Both the position numbers and the translations under genes were made by a program. Source: a virus. Taken from it: 34,466 nt of DNA. The DNA lies in IMG/VR virus record IMGVR_UViG_3300031972_001979, positions 1 to 34,466 of that record; one strand, 5' to 3'. This document shows, in pieces, positions 11,895 through 19,368 of the stretch (position 1 is its first letter; every line of letters starts with the position of its first letter). Under the pieces are notes generated by a model. It searched no databases. It worked only from the letters and a program-made list of their open reading frames with translations, and was not told the DNA's origin.

Positions 11895-12329
11895 ATGACT
11901 AAAAAAAATAAAAATGGTCGGCCTCTGAAGTATAAGGAAAGCTTCAATGATGAGGTAGACAAATATCTTGATCAATGCCAAGACTCTGTTGAGGAGTTTC
12001 ACAAAACGCGCGGAGATAAGTCTGACACATATGAAAGGGTTCAGAAGGTTAAGCTCCCCACCATTGTAGGGTTCTCAGTTTATCTAGGTGTAAACGAGAC
12101 GACTGTCTACGATTGGGCTAAAAAATATCCCAGCTTTTCCCAGTCTTTGGGGAGGATTAAAGACGTTCAGCATCAAAAATTGATTGATGGAGGGGTATCA
12201 GGAACCTATAATTCTACTATTGCTAAACTCATGTTGTCTTCTAATCATGGCTACAAGGAGAAGAGCGACATAACGTCTGACGATAAGCCGGTTCCTATTC
12301 TTGGGATCGACTTCGGTAAGGAAGAATAA
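11895..12329 (+). CDS. Terminase small subunit
   Basis: 144 residues from the ATG at 11895. The frame is open back to 11877, but that would overlap the promoter. It has a basic start (MTKKNKNGRPLKYKESF), a helix-turn-helix KLPTIVGFSVYLGVNETTVYDWAKKY (written here over two motifs: LPTIVGFSVYLG and ETTVYDWA), and GVSGTYNSTIAKLMLSSNHG towards the C-terminus. This order is common in small terminase subunits that recognise phage DNA and start packaging. It is directly upstream of the large subunit, 2 bases apart, and next to the repeat-rich region, which it may bind. Confidence 0.85.
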   Translation: MTKKNKNGRPLKYKESFNDEVDKYLDQCQDSVEEFHKTRGDKSDTYERVQKVKLPTIVGFSVYLGVNETTVYDWAKKYPSFSQSLGRIKDVQHQKLIDGGVSGTYNSTIAKLMLSSNHGYKEKSDITSDDKPVPILGIDFGKEE

Positions 12330-12331
12330 AA

Positions 12332-13525
12332 ATGTTCAAACTAACTACTGCTACAAAAAAAATCGCGAGAATGAAAGCAAAAGTTCGTGCAGTCCAAGGA
12401 GGGACTTCTGCTTCTAAGACAATATCAATATTACTTCTATTGATTCAGTATGCTCAAACAGATAAGAAGCCTACCCTCACTTCTGTGGTCGCGGAGTCCG
12501 TTCCACACCTCAAGAGAGGAAGCCTTAGAGATTTTAAAAAAATCATGAAAGCTCACTCTTACTGGAAGTCTTCTAATTGGAATGAGACTGATAAAATCTA
12601 CACCTTCGAGACAGGTTCGCAGATAGAGTTTTTTGGCGCAGATGACGACACAAAACTACGTGGAGCTAGGAGAGATAGGCTATTCATGAATGAGTGCAAC
12701 AACATCCCATTTTTGGCCTTTGAGGAGCTTGAGGTTCGTACAAGAGAGTTCGTTTATCTTGATTGGAACCCTACAAATGAGTTTTGGTTCTATACAGACG
12801 TTCAACCGCTCCGGGAAGATGTCGAACACCTCATTGTTACTTACAAAGATAACGAGGCCTTGGAACCATCCATTGTGGACTCTATTGAGTCTCGAAGGAA
12901 CAGAAAGCAGTGGTTCAAAGTCTATGGTCTTGGAGAGTTAGGAGAAGTCGAAGGGAAGATATATCGTAACTGGACTATTGTTGATGACATACCTGATGGC
13001 GCGCGCCTCTTGAGGTATGGTCTTGATTTTGGTTATTCAAATGATCCAAGCTCTCTTGTGGCTGTATATAAATATAACGATGGTTATGTATTAGATGAGA
13101 TTTTTTATCAGAAAGGTTTGTCTAACAGACAGATAGCAGAACAGATAAAAGCACAAGAAACGGATGTAACAACAGTTGCTGACAGCGCTGAGCCTAAGAG
13201 TATCGATGAAATTCGTGGTTATGGTATCGATATGATGGCGGTAAAGAAGGGAGCAGACTCTGTAAGGTCTGGAATACAGTTCGTACAAGATCAAACAATC
13301 TTTGTTACTAAGCGTTCTACGAACGTTATCAAGGAATATCGTAACTATATGTGGAAAACTAATACTGCCGGGGAGGTTCAGAACGTTCCTGATCATCTTT
13401 ATAGCCATGCGATGGATGGAATACGTTATGCTTTCACCCTTGAAATGCGTAATGAAGACCAAATAGGCGGTATTTTAGACGAATTAGAGGAAGAAAGACC
13501 TCTTTATAGTGACATAGGTCTTTAA
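12332..13525 (+). CDS. terL: Terminase large subunit
   Basis: A 397-residue packaging motor. The ATPase domain shows Walker A GGTSASKT (23-30) and Walker B RLFMNE (116-121, catalytic Glu). The RNase-H-like nuclease domain has acidic residues at D232 (LDFGYSNDPS), D284 (VADSAEP) and D362 (SHAMDGIRYAF). It pumps DNA into the prohead through the portal and cuts concatemers. The length is slightly short for the family but all motifs are present, as in other Terminase_3/6-type enzymes. It follows the small subunit by 2 bases. Confidence 0.95.
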   Translation: MFKLTTATKKIARMKAKVRAVQGGTSASKTISILLLLIQYAQTDKKPTLTSVVAESVPHLKRGSLRDFKKIMKAHSYWKSSNWNETDKIYTFETGSQIEFFGADDDTKLRGARRDRLFMNECNNIPFLAFEELEVRTREFVYLDWNPTNEFWFYTDVQPLREDVEHLIVTYKDNEALEPSIVDSIESRRNRKQWFKVYGLGELGEVEGKIYRNWTIVDDIPDGARLLRYGLDFGYSNDPSSLVAVYKYNDGYVLDEIFYQKGLSNRQIAEQIKAQETDVTTVADSAEPKSIDEIRGYGIDMMAVKKGADSVRSGIQFVQDQTIFVTKRSTNVIKEYRNYMWKTNTAGEVQNVPDHLYSHAMDGIRYAFTLEMRNEDQIGGILDELEEERPLYSDIGL

Positions 13526-13531
13526 CCAGGG

Positions 13532-13537
13532 TATAAT
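13532..13537 (+). promoter_or_regulatory. -10 promoter element (TATAAT) before the lysine-tailed protein
   Basis: A consensus hexamer in the 41-base gap after the large terminase gene, with GG in place of the TG extension. A start near 13544 gives a leader of about 23 nt before the ATG at 13567. Confidence 0.5.
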
Positions 13538-13566
13538 TAAGACTATTAAGAATAACTTTTATAAAT

Positions 13567-13797
13567 ATGTCACACCAAAAAGCTGTTGAGCTTCCTGAAG
13601 GAGGCTTCAAATTAAAGAACTTCGATAATAAAGGGTCTTTCGTGGGCTTCAGTGATGAGGTTTACCCTACTGAAGAAGAAGCTTTTGCTTCTAGAAAGCC
13701 GGACAAAAAGAAAAAGGAGGAATTAAAAGATGCTCTTCCTAAGAAAAAGCCTGCGAAGAAGGCTACTAAAAAGAAGACTACTAAGAAGAAAGACTAA
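13567..13797 (+). CDS. Small protein with histone-H1-like lysine-rich tail
   Basis: A 76-residue protein. Residues 1-45 form a small polar domain (VELPEGGFKLKNFDNKGSFV, then a helix at YPTEEEAFASRK). Residues 46-76 are nearly all Lys with Pro, Ala and Thr (PKKKPAKKATKKKTTKKKD), as in the tails of histone H1 and bacterial histone-like proteins that bind DNA non-specifically. It lies between large terminase and portal, 2 bases before the latter, so it may be packaged with DNA or help packaging. Small genes at this place are common, but a tail of this kind is not. Confidence 0.65.
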   Translation: MSHQKAVELPEGGFKLKNFDNKGSFVGFSDEVYPTEEEAFASRKPDKKKKEELKDALPKKKPAKKATKKKTTKKKD

Positions 13798-13799
13798 TT

Positions 13800-15734
13800 A
13801 TGGCAATCAGACTTACCTCACAAAAGAAAGAACAAATCCTCACTCAAGTACAAAGTGAGATTGACTTTGCTTTTAGGTATAAAGAAAAGAAGCGAACAAG
13901 TGCATGGCAAAAGAATGAGTCTATGTACTATGGAGAGAAGCCAGCTAACTCTGATGAGAGGGCTAATCTTGAGCTTGGTAAAATGCAAGAGTTCGTACAC
14001 ACGCTCCTATCTAAGATAGATACACCCCTTGTGTTTAAGTTCGGAAAGAAGAAGTCTTCAGATTTAATTCGCGCAGAAAGAGCTAACGCTATGAGGCGTG
14101 CTGATGCAAATGAGGGAGACTGGGATATGAAAGACCTTCTAGGAAAGAAGCAGGCTGTAATTTATGGTCGAGCTATTTATGCTTATCATGCAGAGAACCC
14201 TGGAGGATTTTATAAATCAGTATTGGAAAACGTAGATGTATATGACTTTGCTATCGACCCTTCTTGTGGAGGTCTTGATATTGAAAGGGCTATGTATATG
14301 GGGAGGCGTAATTTGATACTCACTACTGCTGATTTAAAGGCAGGTGTTAAGGATAAGATATACAACAAGGCTGAAGTAGACAGTCTCCTGGCTTCAGGAG
14401 GTAACGCTCAAAATAAACTACGTTCTGATTTAGATAAAGACTCTAGATCTGAAGCTGTTGCTGGAGACTCTAACAGAGAGATAGGACATAATGATAAGTT
14501 TAATCTGACACAATGGTTTACTACCATGGGAGAAAATCGTTACTTAGTTCTCATGAATGAGTCTACTGGAAGCATTATCCGTTGCGAGGTATGGTCTGAC
14601 TATGACTGGCCTTTCTGGTCTTGGGCTTCTTATCCTGATCTTACTGAGTTCTGGACTCCAGCATACTGTGATTATGTAAGAGAGATCTTTATGGCACAGA
14701 ATGTTTCTATCAATCAGATGATGGACAATGCTGAGCAAATCATTAGGCCACAGAGGGCTGTACTAGCAAGCGCTGTGAAGAACAAGAATCAGTTGAAGTA
14801 TAAGAAGGGAGGATATATTGAGCTTAATGGACAAGAAGATATCAACAAAGTCCTTCGTGTTCTAGACACGCCAAGTATTAAGACTCCACTAGATGTATAC
14901 TCTGTGCTGGACTCTATTGCTGAAAAGGCTTCTGGAGTTACCGCTTCTGCTAAAGGAGTTGCTGAGGAAGACAAGGTTACTATCTACAAAGGGAATCTCC
15001 AGGCTCAGAATGACAGGTTCGACTTCCTAAACAAGTCTTACACTCATGGATATAAGAGGTTCGCTAAACTTTATTATAAAGGGCTTATAACTCGTTTGAC
15101 TAAGAAGGTTGCTGTAGAGATTACAGGGCCTCAAGGAGTACAGATGGAAGAGATAAATAGAAGCCAAATACGATTACCTAAAGGCCGAGACTTCAATATT
15201 TTGGTAGAGTCATCTAATACAGAATATCAAGTGTCGTTCATGGAGAAGCAGGCAAAAGAAATGTATCTACAATCTATTCAACAAGATCCTCAAGTCAATC
15301 ACAAAAAAGTGTTAGAGCTTAGAGGAGAGATTGCTGGATATAAAGAAGAAGTTCTTTCTGAGATATTCGATGTTCAAGGTAATGGAGACTCAAGGCTTAT
15401 GGCTGAGGCTGATAGAGATATCGAAACAATCCTTGATGGGAACAGGCCTAAGGCTAATCAAAAAGCTAATATTGCTTACAAACGAAAGATTGTTGACTAT
15501 ATGCAGTCAAACAGTGAGTATTTATCAGAGACACAGTATAGCGGTCTTGTAGATTACATAAGAGACATTGATGACATCATTATGAGAAACACTGTTGCTA
15601 GCGCGACAGAGAAGGCAAATGAAATGATGTTACAATCTATTCCAGGAGGTTCAGAAAATCAGGGGGATCAGTCAAAACAAGAGAACCCTCCTGTTACACC
15701 TATACCAACTACACAAACTAATCCTAATATATGA
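13800..15734 (+). CDS. Portal protein
   Basis: A 644-residue protein in the classic portal position after large terminase. It is rich in helices and Asp/Glu. MQEFVHTLLSKIDTPLVFKF near residue 62, the stretch FYKSVLENVDVYDFAIDP near residue 138, and a long helical stem region (SINQMMDNAEQIIRPQR) fit podovirus-type portals, which form the dodecameric DNA channel and are longer than siphovirus portals. The C-terminus is Gln/Pro-rich and probably flexible. Its stop overlaps the ATG of the next gene as ATGA. Confidence 0.85.
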   Translation: MAIRLTSQKKEQILTQVQSEIDFAFRYKEKKRTSAWQKNESMYYGEKPANSDERANLELGKMQEFVHTLLSKIDTPLVFKFGKKKSSDLIRAERANAMRRADANEGDWDMKDLLGKKQAVIYGRAIYAYHAENPGGFYKSVLENVDVYDFAIDPSCGGLDIERAMYMGRRNLILTTADLKAGVKDKIYNKAEVDSLLASGGNAQNKLRSDLDKDSRSEAVAGDSNREIGHNDKFNLTQWFTTMGENRYLVLMNESTGSIIRCEVWSDYDWPFWSWASYPDLTEFWTPAYCDYVREIFMAQNVSINQMMDNAEQIIRPQRAVLASAVKNKNQLKYKKGGYIELNGQEDINKVLRVLDTPSIKTPLDVYSVLDSIAEKASGVTASAKGVAEEDKVTIYKGNLQAQNDRFDFLNKSYTHGYKRFAKLYYKGLITRLTKKVAVEITGPQGVQMEEINRSQIRLPKGRDFNILVESSNTEYQVSFMEKQAKEMYLQSIQQDPQVNHKKVLELRGEIAGYKEEVLSEIFDVQGNGDSRLMAEADRDIETILDGNRPKANQKANIAYKRKIVDYMQSNSEYLSETQYSGLVDYIRDIDDIIMRNTVASATEKANEMMLQSIPGGSENQGDQSKQENPPVTPIPTTQTNPNI

Positions 15735-16132
15735 TCAAATACGTAATAAAAGAGAAAAACAAAGAAGGGAGACATTCTATTATCGAGGCTACAGGTCTTA
15801 CAGATACTTTTACTATCAAGCAACTGTCTGACAATATTAAAGCTATCGAGAAGATGAAGAAGGAACAAGAGTCTAAGAAAAAGATTGAGGTTGCTACTGT
15901 CAAGAATATTCTAAGCAACTTTAAGTCTATCGCAGAGATGGAGCCAAAACCTGAAGACAGCAAGAGCGTTAGAGAGGAGAAAGAGAAATTTATCCTGGCT
16001 CTAAGTATGTATCTCAAATCAAGAGTTATTATTGATGAGACTACTAATAATTTAAAAAATATTAGAAAAGCACTTGCTTCTGAGAAAAAGACTCTGGCTG
16101 ATGTGAGGGAACAAACAAAATTGTATGAGTAA
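15731..16132 (+). CDS. Hypothetical helical protein between portal and scaffold
   Basis: A 133-residue, Lys/Glu-rich protein with a short beta start (MIKYVIKEKNKEGRHSIIEA) and long helices at about 30-60 and 85-133 with heptad-like spacing. It overlaps the portal gene by 4 bases and the next gene by 8, so the three are probably translated in a chain. It may be a capsid-assembly accessory. I recognise no family. Confidence 0.65.
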   Translation: MIKYVIKEKNKEGRHSIIEATGLTDTFTIKQLSDNIKAIEKMKKEQESKKKIEVATVKNILSNFKSIAEMEPKPEDSKSVREEKEKFILALSMYLKSRVIIDETTNNLKNIRKALASEKKTLADVREQTKLYE

Positions 16133-16436
16133 ACTTACTAACATAAAAGACGATCTTGCTGTAGCGAAAGACTTTAAAATCTTTACTGAATCATTCGGAG
16201 GTAAGGTCTTCCTAGAAAAGACCATAGAAGATATTGCTACTGGAGTTATGCAACTTGAGCTTATCAACACGAAAGATGAGGCCTTCACCATAAACACTAT
16301 TGTGGGATTAAAGAAGAACCTAGAAATATATAATTCGTTTGTTAATGCAACGTCTGATATTGATCTCATACAGGAAGCGTTAAAAGAGTACTACGACAAT
16401 CACAAAGACAAAAAGCCTGAGGCTGACGATGTTTAG
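16125..16436 (+). CDS. Hypothetical helical protein before the structured RNA region
   Basis: A 103-residue, mostly helical acidic protein (MSKLTNIKDDLAVAKDFKIF and so on) with a Lys/Asp/Glu-rich end. The start overlaps the end of the preceding gene by 8 bases. Its position in the head-gene block suggests a small head or assembly protein. The gene ends one base before a long region of RNA hairpins. No family is recognised. Confidence 0.65.
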   Translation: MSKLTNIKDDLAVAKDFKIFTESFGGKVFLEKTIEDIATGVMQLELINTKDEAFTINTIVGLKKNLEIYNSFVNATSDIDLIQEALKEYYDNHKDKKPEADDV

Positions 16437-16551
16437 CCTCAGGAGCTTACCAGGCCACATAACCATCGGGTTGTGTGCCTAGCATGAGATGAGGTTTTCT
16501 TCTCCATTTCTCCTCACTTGTGCTGGGCATACCACCGGATAGCAATATCTG

Positions 16552-16560
16552 TGGTATAAT
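16552..16560 (+). promoter_or_regulatory. Extended -10 promoter (TGGTATAAT) before scaffold
   Basis: TATAAT at 16555-16560 with upstream TG, formed partly by the 3' arm of hairpin SL3. A start near 16567 gives a leader of about 90 nt that carries hairpins SL4 and SL5. Confidence 0.55.
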
Positions 16561-16640
16561 AATTAATAACGGAGAGGAGGTTGGCCACCAAAGGCTTTTC
16601 CATTGTTATTATGGTTCTAATAACAAGAGGGACTTACCTC

Positions 16641-16646
16641 TATAAT
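16641..16646 (+). promoter_or_regulatory. Possible second -10 element (TATAAT) close to the scaffold start
   Basis: The hexamer lies 10 bases before the ATG at 16657, so a transcript from it would be nearly leaderless. It lacks the TG extension. Confidence 0.35.
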
Positions 16647-16656
16647 AAAGTTTTCT

Positions 16657-17421
16657 ATGCAAAAAAAAGCTAGCACTGAAGAGGAACAGAAAGATCCACA
16701 AGCTCAAGTGGACACTCAAAGTACTGAGCAAACACCTCAAGATACTTCAGATAATACTGGAGACACTAAAGAGCAAACTATTGCTGACGCGGTTTCTGAA
16801 AAGAAACAATCTGACACTGTTCCACTTGCCACTTATATGAGTGAAAAGAAACAGAGACAGGAGCTTCAAGCAAAGTATGACGAGTTACAATCTAATGTTG
16901 AGTCTAATAAGACCAGTACAGGTGAAGATATGTCTGCTAAGGATATTGAGAAGATCGCTGAAGATATGGGTATTGATGCTGAGTCTGCAAAGAAATTTGC
17001 AAACGCTATCGGTTCTAAAACTTCTGCGGATGTTGAAGAGATGAAACAAACTCTCGCTCAAATCCAACAAAAAGAAGAGTCTTCTAGAGTTGAGAAAGTT
17101 CTTAACCAATTCTATAAAGAAGCTCTTGAAAATAGTCCTGAGTTTAAAGACGTTGCAAACAAGCAGGTAGTTATGCAACTAGCTCAAATGACTACTAATC
17201 AAGGAAAGACCATGACGGAATTGTTAAATGAGACTTATGGATCTGTAGCTAATAAAGCTACTAGCTCTATGGAGTCATCATCTTCTAATGCAAAGGCTAG
17301 TCCTAAAGTAGACTTCTCTAAATTAAGAGAAATGTCTGCTGACGAACAGAGTGCTGTTCTCAAGGATCCTGAGCAAAAGAAGCAATACAATGATTATCTG
17401 ATCAAGAACTTGAATCTGTAA
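16657..17421 (+). CDS. Scaffolding protein
   Basis: A 254-residue, strongly charged protein without enzyme motifs, directly upstream of the major capsid gene. Residues 1-50 are disordered and Gln/Thr/Asp-rich. Residues about 60-160 are helical with heptad-like repeats (YMSEKKQRQELQAKYDELQS, then VEEMKQTLAQIQQKEE). The C-terminal part (FSKLREMSADEQSAVLKDPE) is the typical small helical coat-binding end. Scaffold proteins form the core on which the prohead shell assembles. Position and composition make this likely, although sequence identity in such proteins is low. Confidence 0.75.
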   Translation: MQKKASTEEEQKDPQAQVDTQSTEQTPQDTSDNTGDTKEQTIADAVSEKKQSDTVPLATYMSEKKQRQELQAKYDELQSNVESNKTSTGEDMSAKDIEKIAEDMGIDAESAKKFANAIGSKTSADVEEMKQTLAQIQQKEESSRVEKVLNQFYKEALENSPEFKDVANKQVVMQLAQMTTNQGKTMTELLNETYGSVANKATSSMESSSSNAKASPKVDFSKLREMSADEQSAVLKDPEQKKQYNDYLIKNLNL

Positions 17422-17458
17422 TAATAAATGGGGTAATTATTATTTTTAATTACTTATT

Positions 17459-18655
17459 ATGTTAAACAATTTTGCTGAATTCTTCGATAATTCATACGAA
17501 GAAATATTCCAAAAAGTACTGGTTTCAAAACCAATCATGAATGCTCGATTTGAAAAAACTCTTCGATACGGAGAGTCTGTAGAACGAGTAGCTTATGACA
17601 TCTCAGGTGTACGAGTACGTACAACTGTTCGAGGTTCTGCATCTACTATCGATACAGTAACTGACTCTTCTTCTCTGATCACTATTGATCAAGAAAAAGA
17701 AGCTGTGTTCCATATCTCTGATGGAGAAATGACACAAGCTGGGCCACTTAACCCTGGTTCTGTAATTGGAGCTAAAGTAGCTCACAAAATCGCTACTTAC
17801 GTTGATGCTGATGCTTTCTCAGAAGTTGTAAATGCTTTCACTACATTCGACACTGGGGATCTAACAACTGGAGCATCTAATGGTACTCCTATTGCACTAA
17901 GCGCAACAACTGTTCCTCAAATGTTTACACGTATGCCAGCTAAGCTACGAGCAAACAATCAAACTCTTATGAATCTAGCGTTCGTTTCTGACTCATACGC
18001 TGTGTCTGACATCGAACAATACCTACTTTCAAAAGAAATTGATGTTGTTTCTTCAATCTTTGCAAACGGATATGCAGGTAAAGCAGGTAAAGCTGAAGTG
18101 TATGTTTCAGAAAACCTAACAGGAGTTACAACTCTTGGTATTGCAACACAACCTACAGCTAACGATACTGTAGTCATCAATGGTCTAACATTTACTTTCG
18201 TTGCTTCACCTTCAGCAGAAGGAGATATCGACCTAGGTTCTGATGTTGATGAAACACGAGCAAATCTTGCATCTGCTCTTAACCAAGGAGCTGGAGCAGG
18301 AACTGCATACATTGCGTTTACTGGTAACGATCTAGAATCTCTAGAAGATCTAAACGTTACTGCTACAAACGATGATACTGCAAACACTCTTACTGTCGTA
18401 TGTGTAGGATCTGGTCGACTAACTGTCTCAGAAACATTCACAGATGGTACAGACTCTGTTGTAAACAACTACATCCGGTCTTACTTCGGTAAAAAAGGAG
18501 CTATCGATCTTGTTATTCAAGACTCAACTGAAGTTGATATGCGAAAAACAGATGATCGAAGAGGATATAACATCTTCTCATCTGCTCTTTACGGAAAGAA
18601 AACTTTTGCAGATGGTGCGCAACAGTTTGAAAATGTTCTTATTGATGCAAGTTAA
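17459..18655 (+). CDS. Major capsid protein with inserted beta domain
   Basis: A 398-residue protein in coat position. Residues 1-222 and about 338-398 form the shell part (FEKTLRYGESVERVAYDISG, then SSLITIDQEKEAVFHISD, DALAF-like YVDADAF, and RRGYNIFSSALYGKK near the end), fitting the HK97 fold of podovirus coats. Residues about 223-337 differ: IATQPTANDTVVINGLTFTF, then ETRANLASALNQ, then LNVTATNDDTANTL, a beta domain seen in many phage surface proteins. It appears inserted in the coat, as a display domain, much as P22 and T7-like coats carry extra domains. Arg codons are nearly all CGN here, unlike neighbouring genes rich in AGA. It is probably the most highly expressed gene. Confidence 0.85.
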   Translation: MLNNFAEFFDNSYEEIFQKVLVSKPIMNARFEKTLRYGESVERVAYDISGVRVRTTVRGSASTIDTVTDSSSLITIDQEKEAVFHISDGEMTQAGPLNPGSVIGAKVAHKIATYVDADAFSEVVNAFTTFDTGDLTTGASNGTPIALSATTVPQMFTRMPAKLRANNQTLMNLAFVSDSYAVSDIEQYLLSKEIDVVSSIFANGYAGKAGKAEVYVSENLTGVTTLGIATQPTANDTVVINGLTFTFVASPSAEGDIDLGSDVDETRANLASALNQGAGAGTAYIAFTGNDLESLEDLNVTATNDDTANTLTVVCVGSGRLTVSETFTDGTDSVVNNYIRSYFGKKGAIDLVIQDSTEVDMRKTDDRRGYNIFSSALYGKKTFADGAQQFENVLIDAS

Positions 18656-18668
18656 TACTTACTCTTTC

Positions 18669-18731
18669 ACTCCACTTTGGTGGGGTTTAGTACAGGATAT
18701 CCCCCTGTGTTAAACTCTGTCTGAGTACAGA
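18669..18731 (+). terminator. Three tandem hairpins after the capsid gene (attenuator or processing site)
   Basis: ACTCCAC/GTGGGGT (18669-18686), GTTTAGTACAGG/CCTGTGTTAAAC (18685-18715, 12 pairs with two G-U, 7-nt loop) and TCTGT/ACAGA (18716-18731) follow each other without spacers. There are no strong T tracts, so partial termination or RNA protection of the abundant capsid message is more likely than full termination. The gap 18656-18761 holds nothing else. Confidence 0.55.
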
Positions 18732-18761
18732 ATCTTATTGATTAATAGACCAAACATATAT

Positions 18762-19367
18762 ATGACAGGAACCACAATCGTACAAAATTTTGAAACATAT
18801 GTAGATGATGGGACTGAGTTATCAACAACTCAGGAATTTTCACTATTAAACAAAATTTATCGTAAAGTACTTGGTTATAAAGACTGGAGTTTTCTTAATA
18901 AGGTTCATACCGGAACTGTATCAGGTACAACTCTTGCATTACCAGCAGATTTTGACAGTCTTGCTGAGAACAACGAAGGAGCTAGTAATGAGTATGGTCA
19001 AGAACCTGTGGTTTTCATAGGTGTAAACAAGACTCCTTACAAAATTATAAGTCTCGCTCAAAGAAACAAATATCGGTCATCAGCAGGGTTCTGTTATCTT
19101 GACTTAGCAAATGATCAGATCGTCTTCACTGTAGCTCCCACAGAAACGGAGGCAGAATTTAATTACAAGTATGTTCCTGATGATATTGTCGCTGGGACAC
19201 AACCGGTATTCCCATCAAGATACTCACACGTTTTGTATCATGGGATGGCGGTAGACGATTACATTATTCAACAGTCTCCTAAAGCTAAGAGTTATGCAGG
19301 AGAAAACCAAGCTATGTATGCTTCTTGGTTAGATCAACTATGCGACTGGGACTTTAAGCAAAAATAA
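18762..19367 (+). CDS. Head-tail adaptor protein
   Basis: 201 residues from the ATG at 18762. A TTG 24 bases upstream is possible but less likely. It is helical at the start (ELSTTQEFSLLNKIYRKVLG), then KDWSFLNK, then a beta segment (TVSGTTLALPADFDSLAEN), and ends with helices containing SRYSHVLYHGMAVDDYIIQQ. This layout, including an aspartate-tryptophan motif and a C-terminal stretch describing a helical bundle, is that of podovirus adaptors (gp4-like or gp11-like) that dock the tail to the portal. It is immediately followed by the beta-propeller hub gene. Confidence 0.65.
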   Translation: MTGTTIVQNFETYVDDGTELSTTQEFSLLNKIYRKVLGYKDWSFLNKVHTGTVSGTTLALPADFDSLAENNEGASNEYGQEPVVFIGVNKTPYKIISLAQRNKYRSSAGFCYLDLANDQIVFTVAPTETEAEFNYKYVPDDIVAGTQPVFPSRYSHVLYHGMAVDDYIIQQSPKAKSYAGENQAMYASWLDQLCDWDFKQK

Positions 19368-19368
19368 T

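Larger units (their letters stand above)
16437..16656 (+). other. Structured intergenic RNA region with five hairpins
   Basis: Within this 220-base gap, five stem-loops follow each other. SL1 (16452-16480): AGGC and ACATAACC pair with GGTTGTGTGCCT, loop ATCG, bulged C16456. SL2 (16481-16524): AGCATGAG and TGAGG pair with CCTCACTTGTGCT, bulged A16489, 17-nt loop. SL3 (16529-16557): 12 pairs, bulged C16536, GCAA tetraloop. SL4 (16603-16626): TTGTTATTA/TAATAACAA, nine perfect pairs. SL5 (16626-16641): AGAGG/CCTCT. An extended -10 lies in the 3' arm of SL3 and a second TATAAT follows SL5. The region could process, attenuate or translationally control the scaffold-capsid message, or be an independent RNA. 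No known RNA family is recognised. Confidence 0.65.

Noticed and set aside
13091-13462. 123-codon open frame on the minus strand inside large terminase
   Set aside because: It is antisense to the nuclease domain, which has all motifs intact. There is no promoter or plausible protein features.
17959-18468. 169-codon open frame on the minus strand inside the capsid gene
   Set aside because: It is antisense to the capsid insert region and is Val/Ser/Arg-rich by reflection of the coat codons. There is no promoter.
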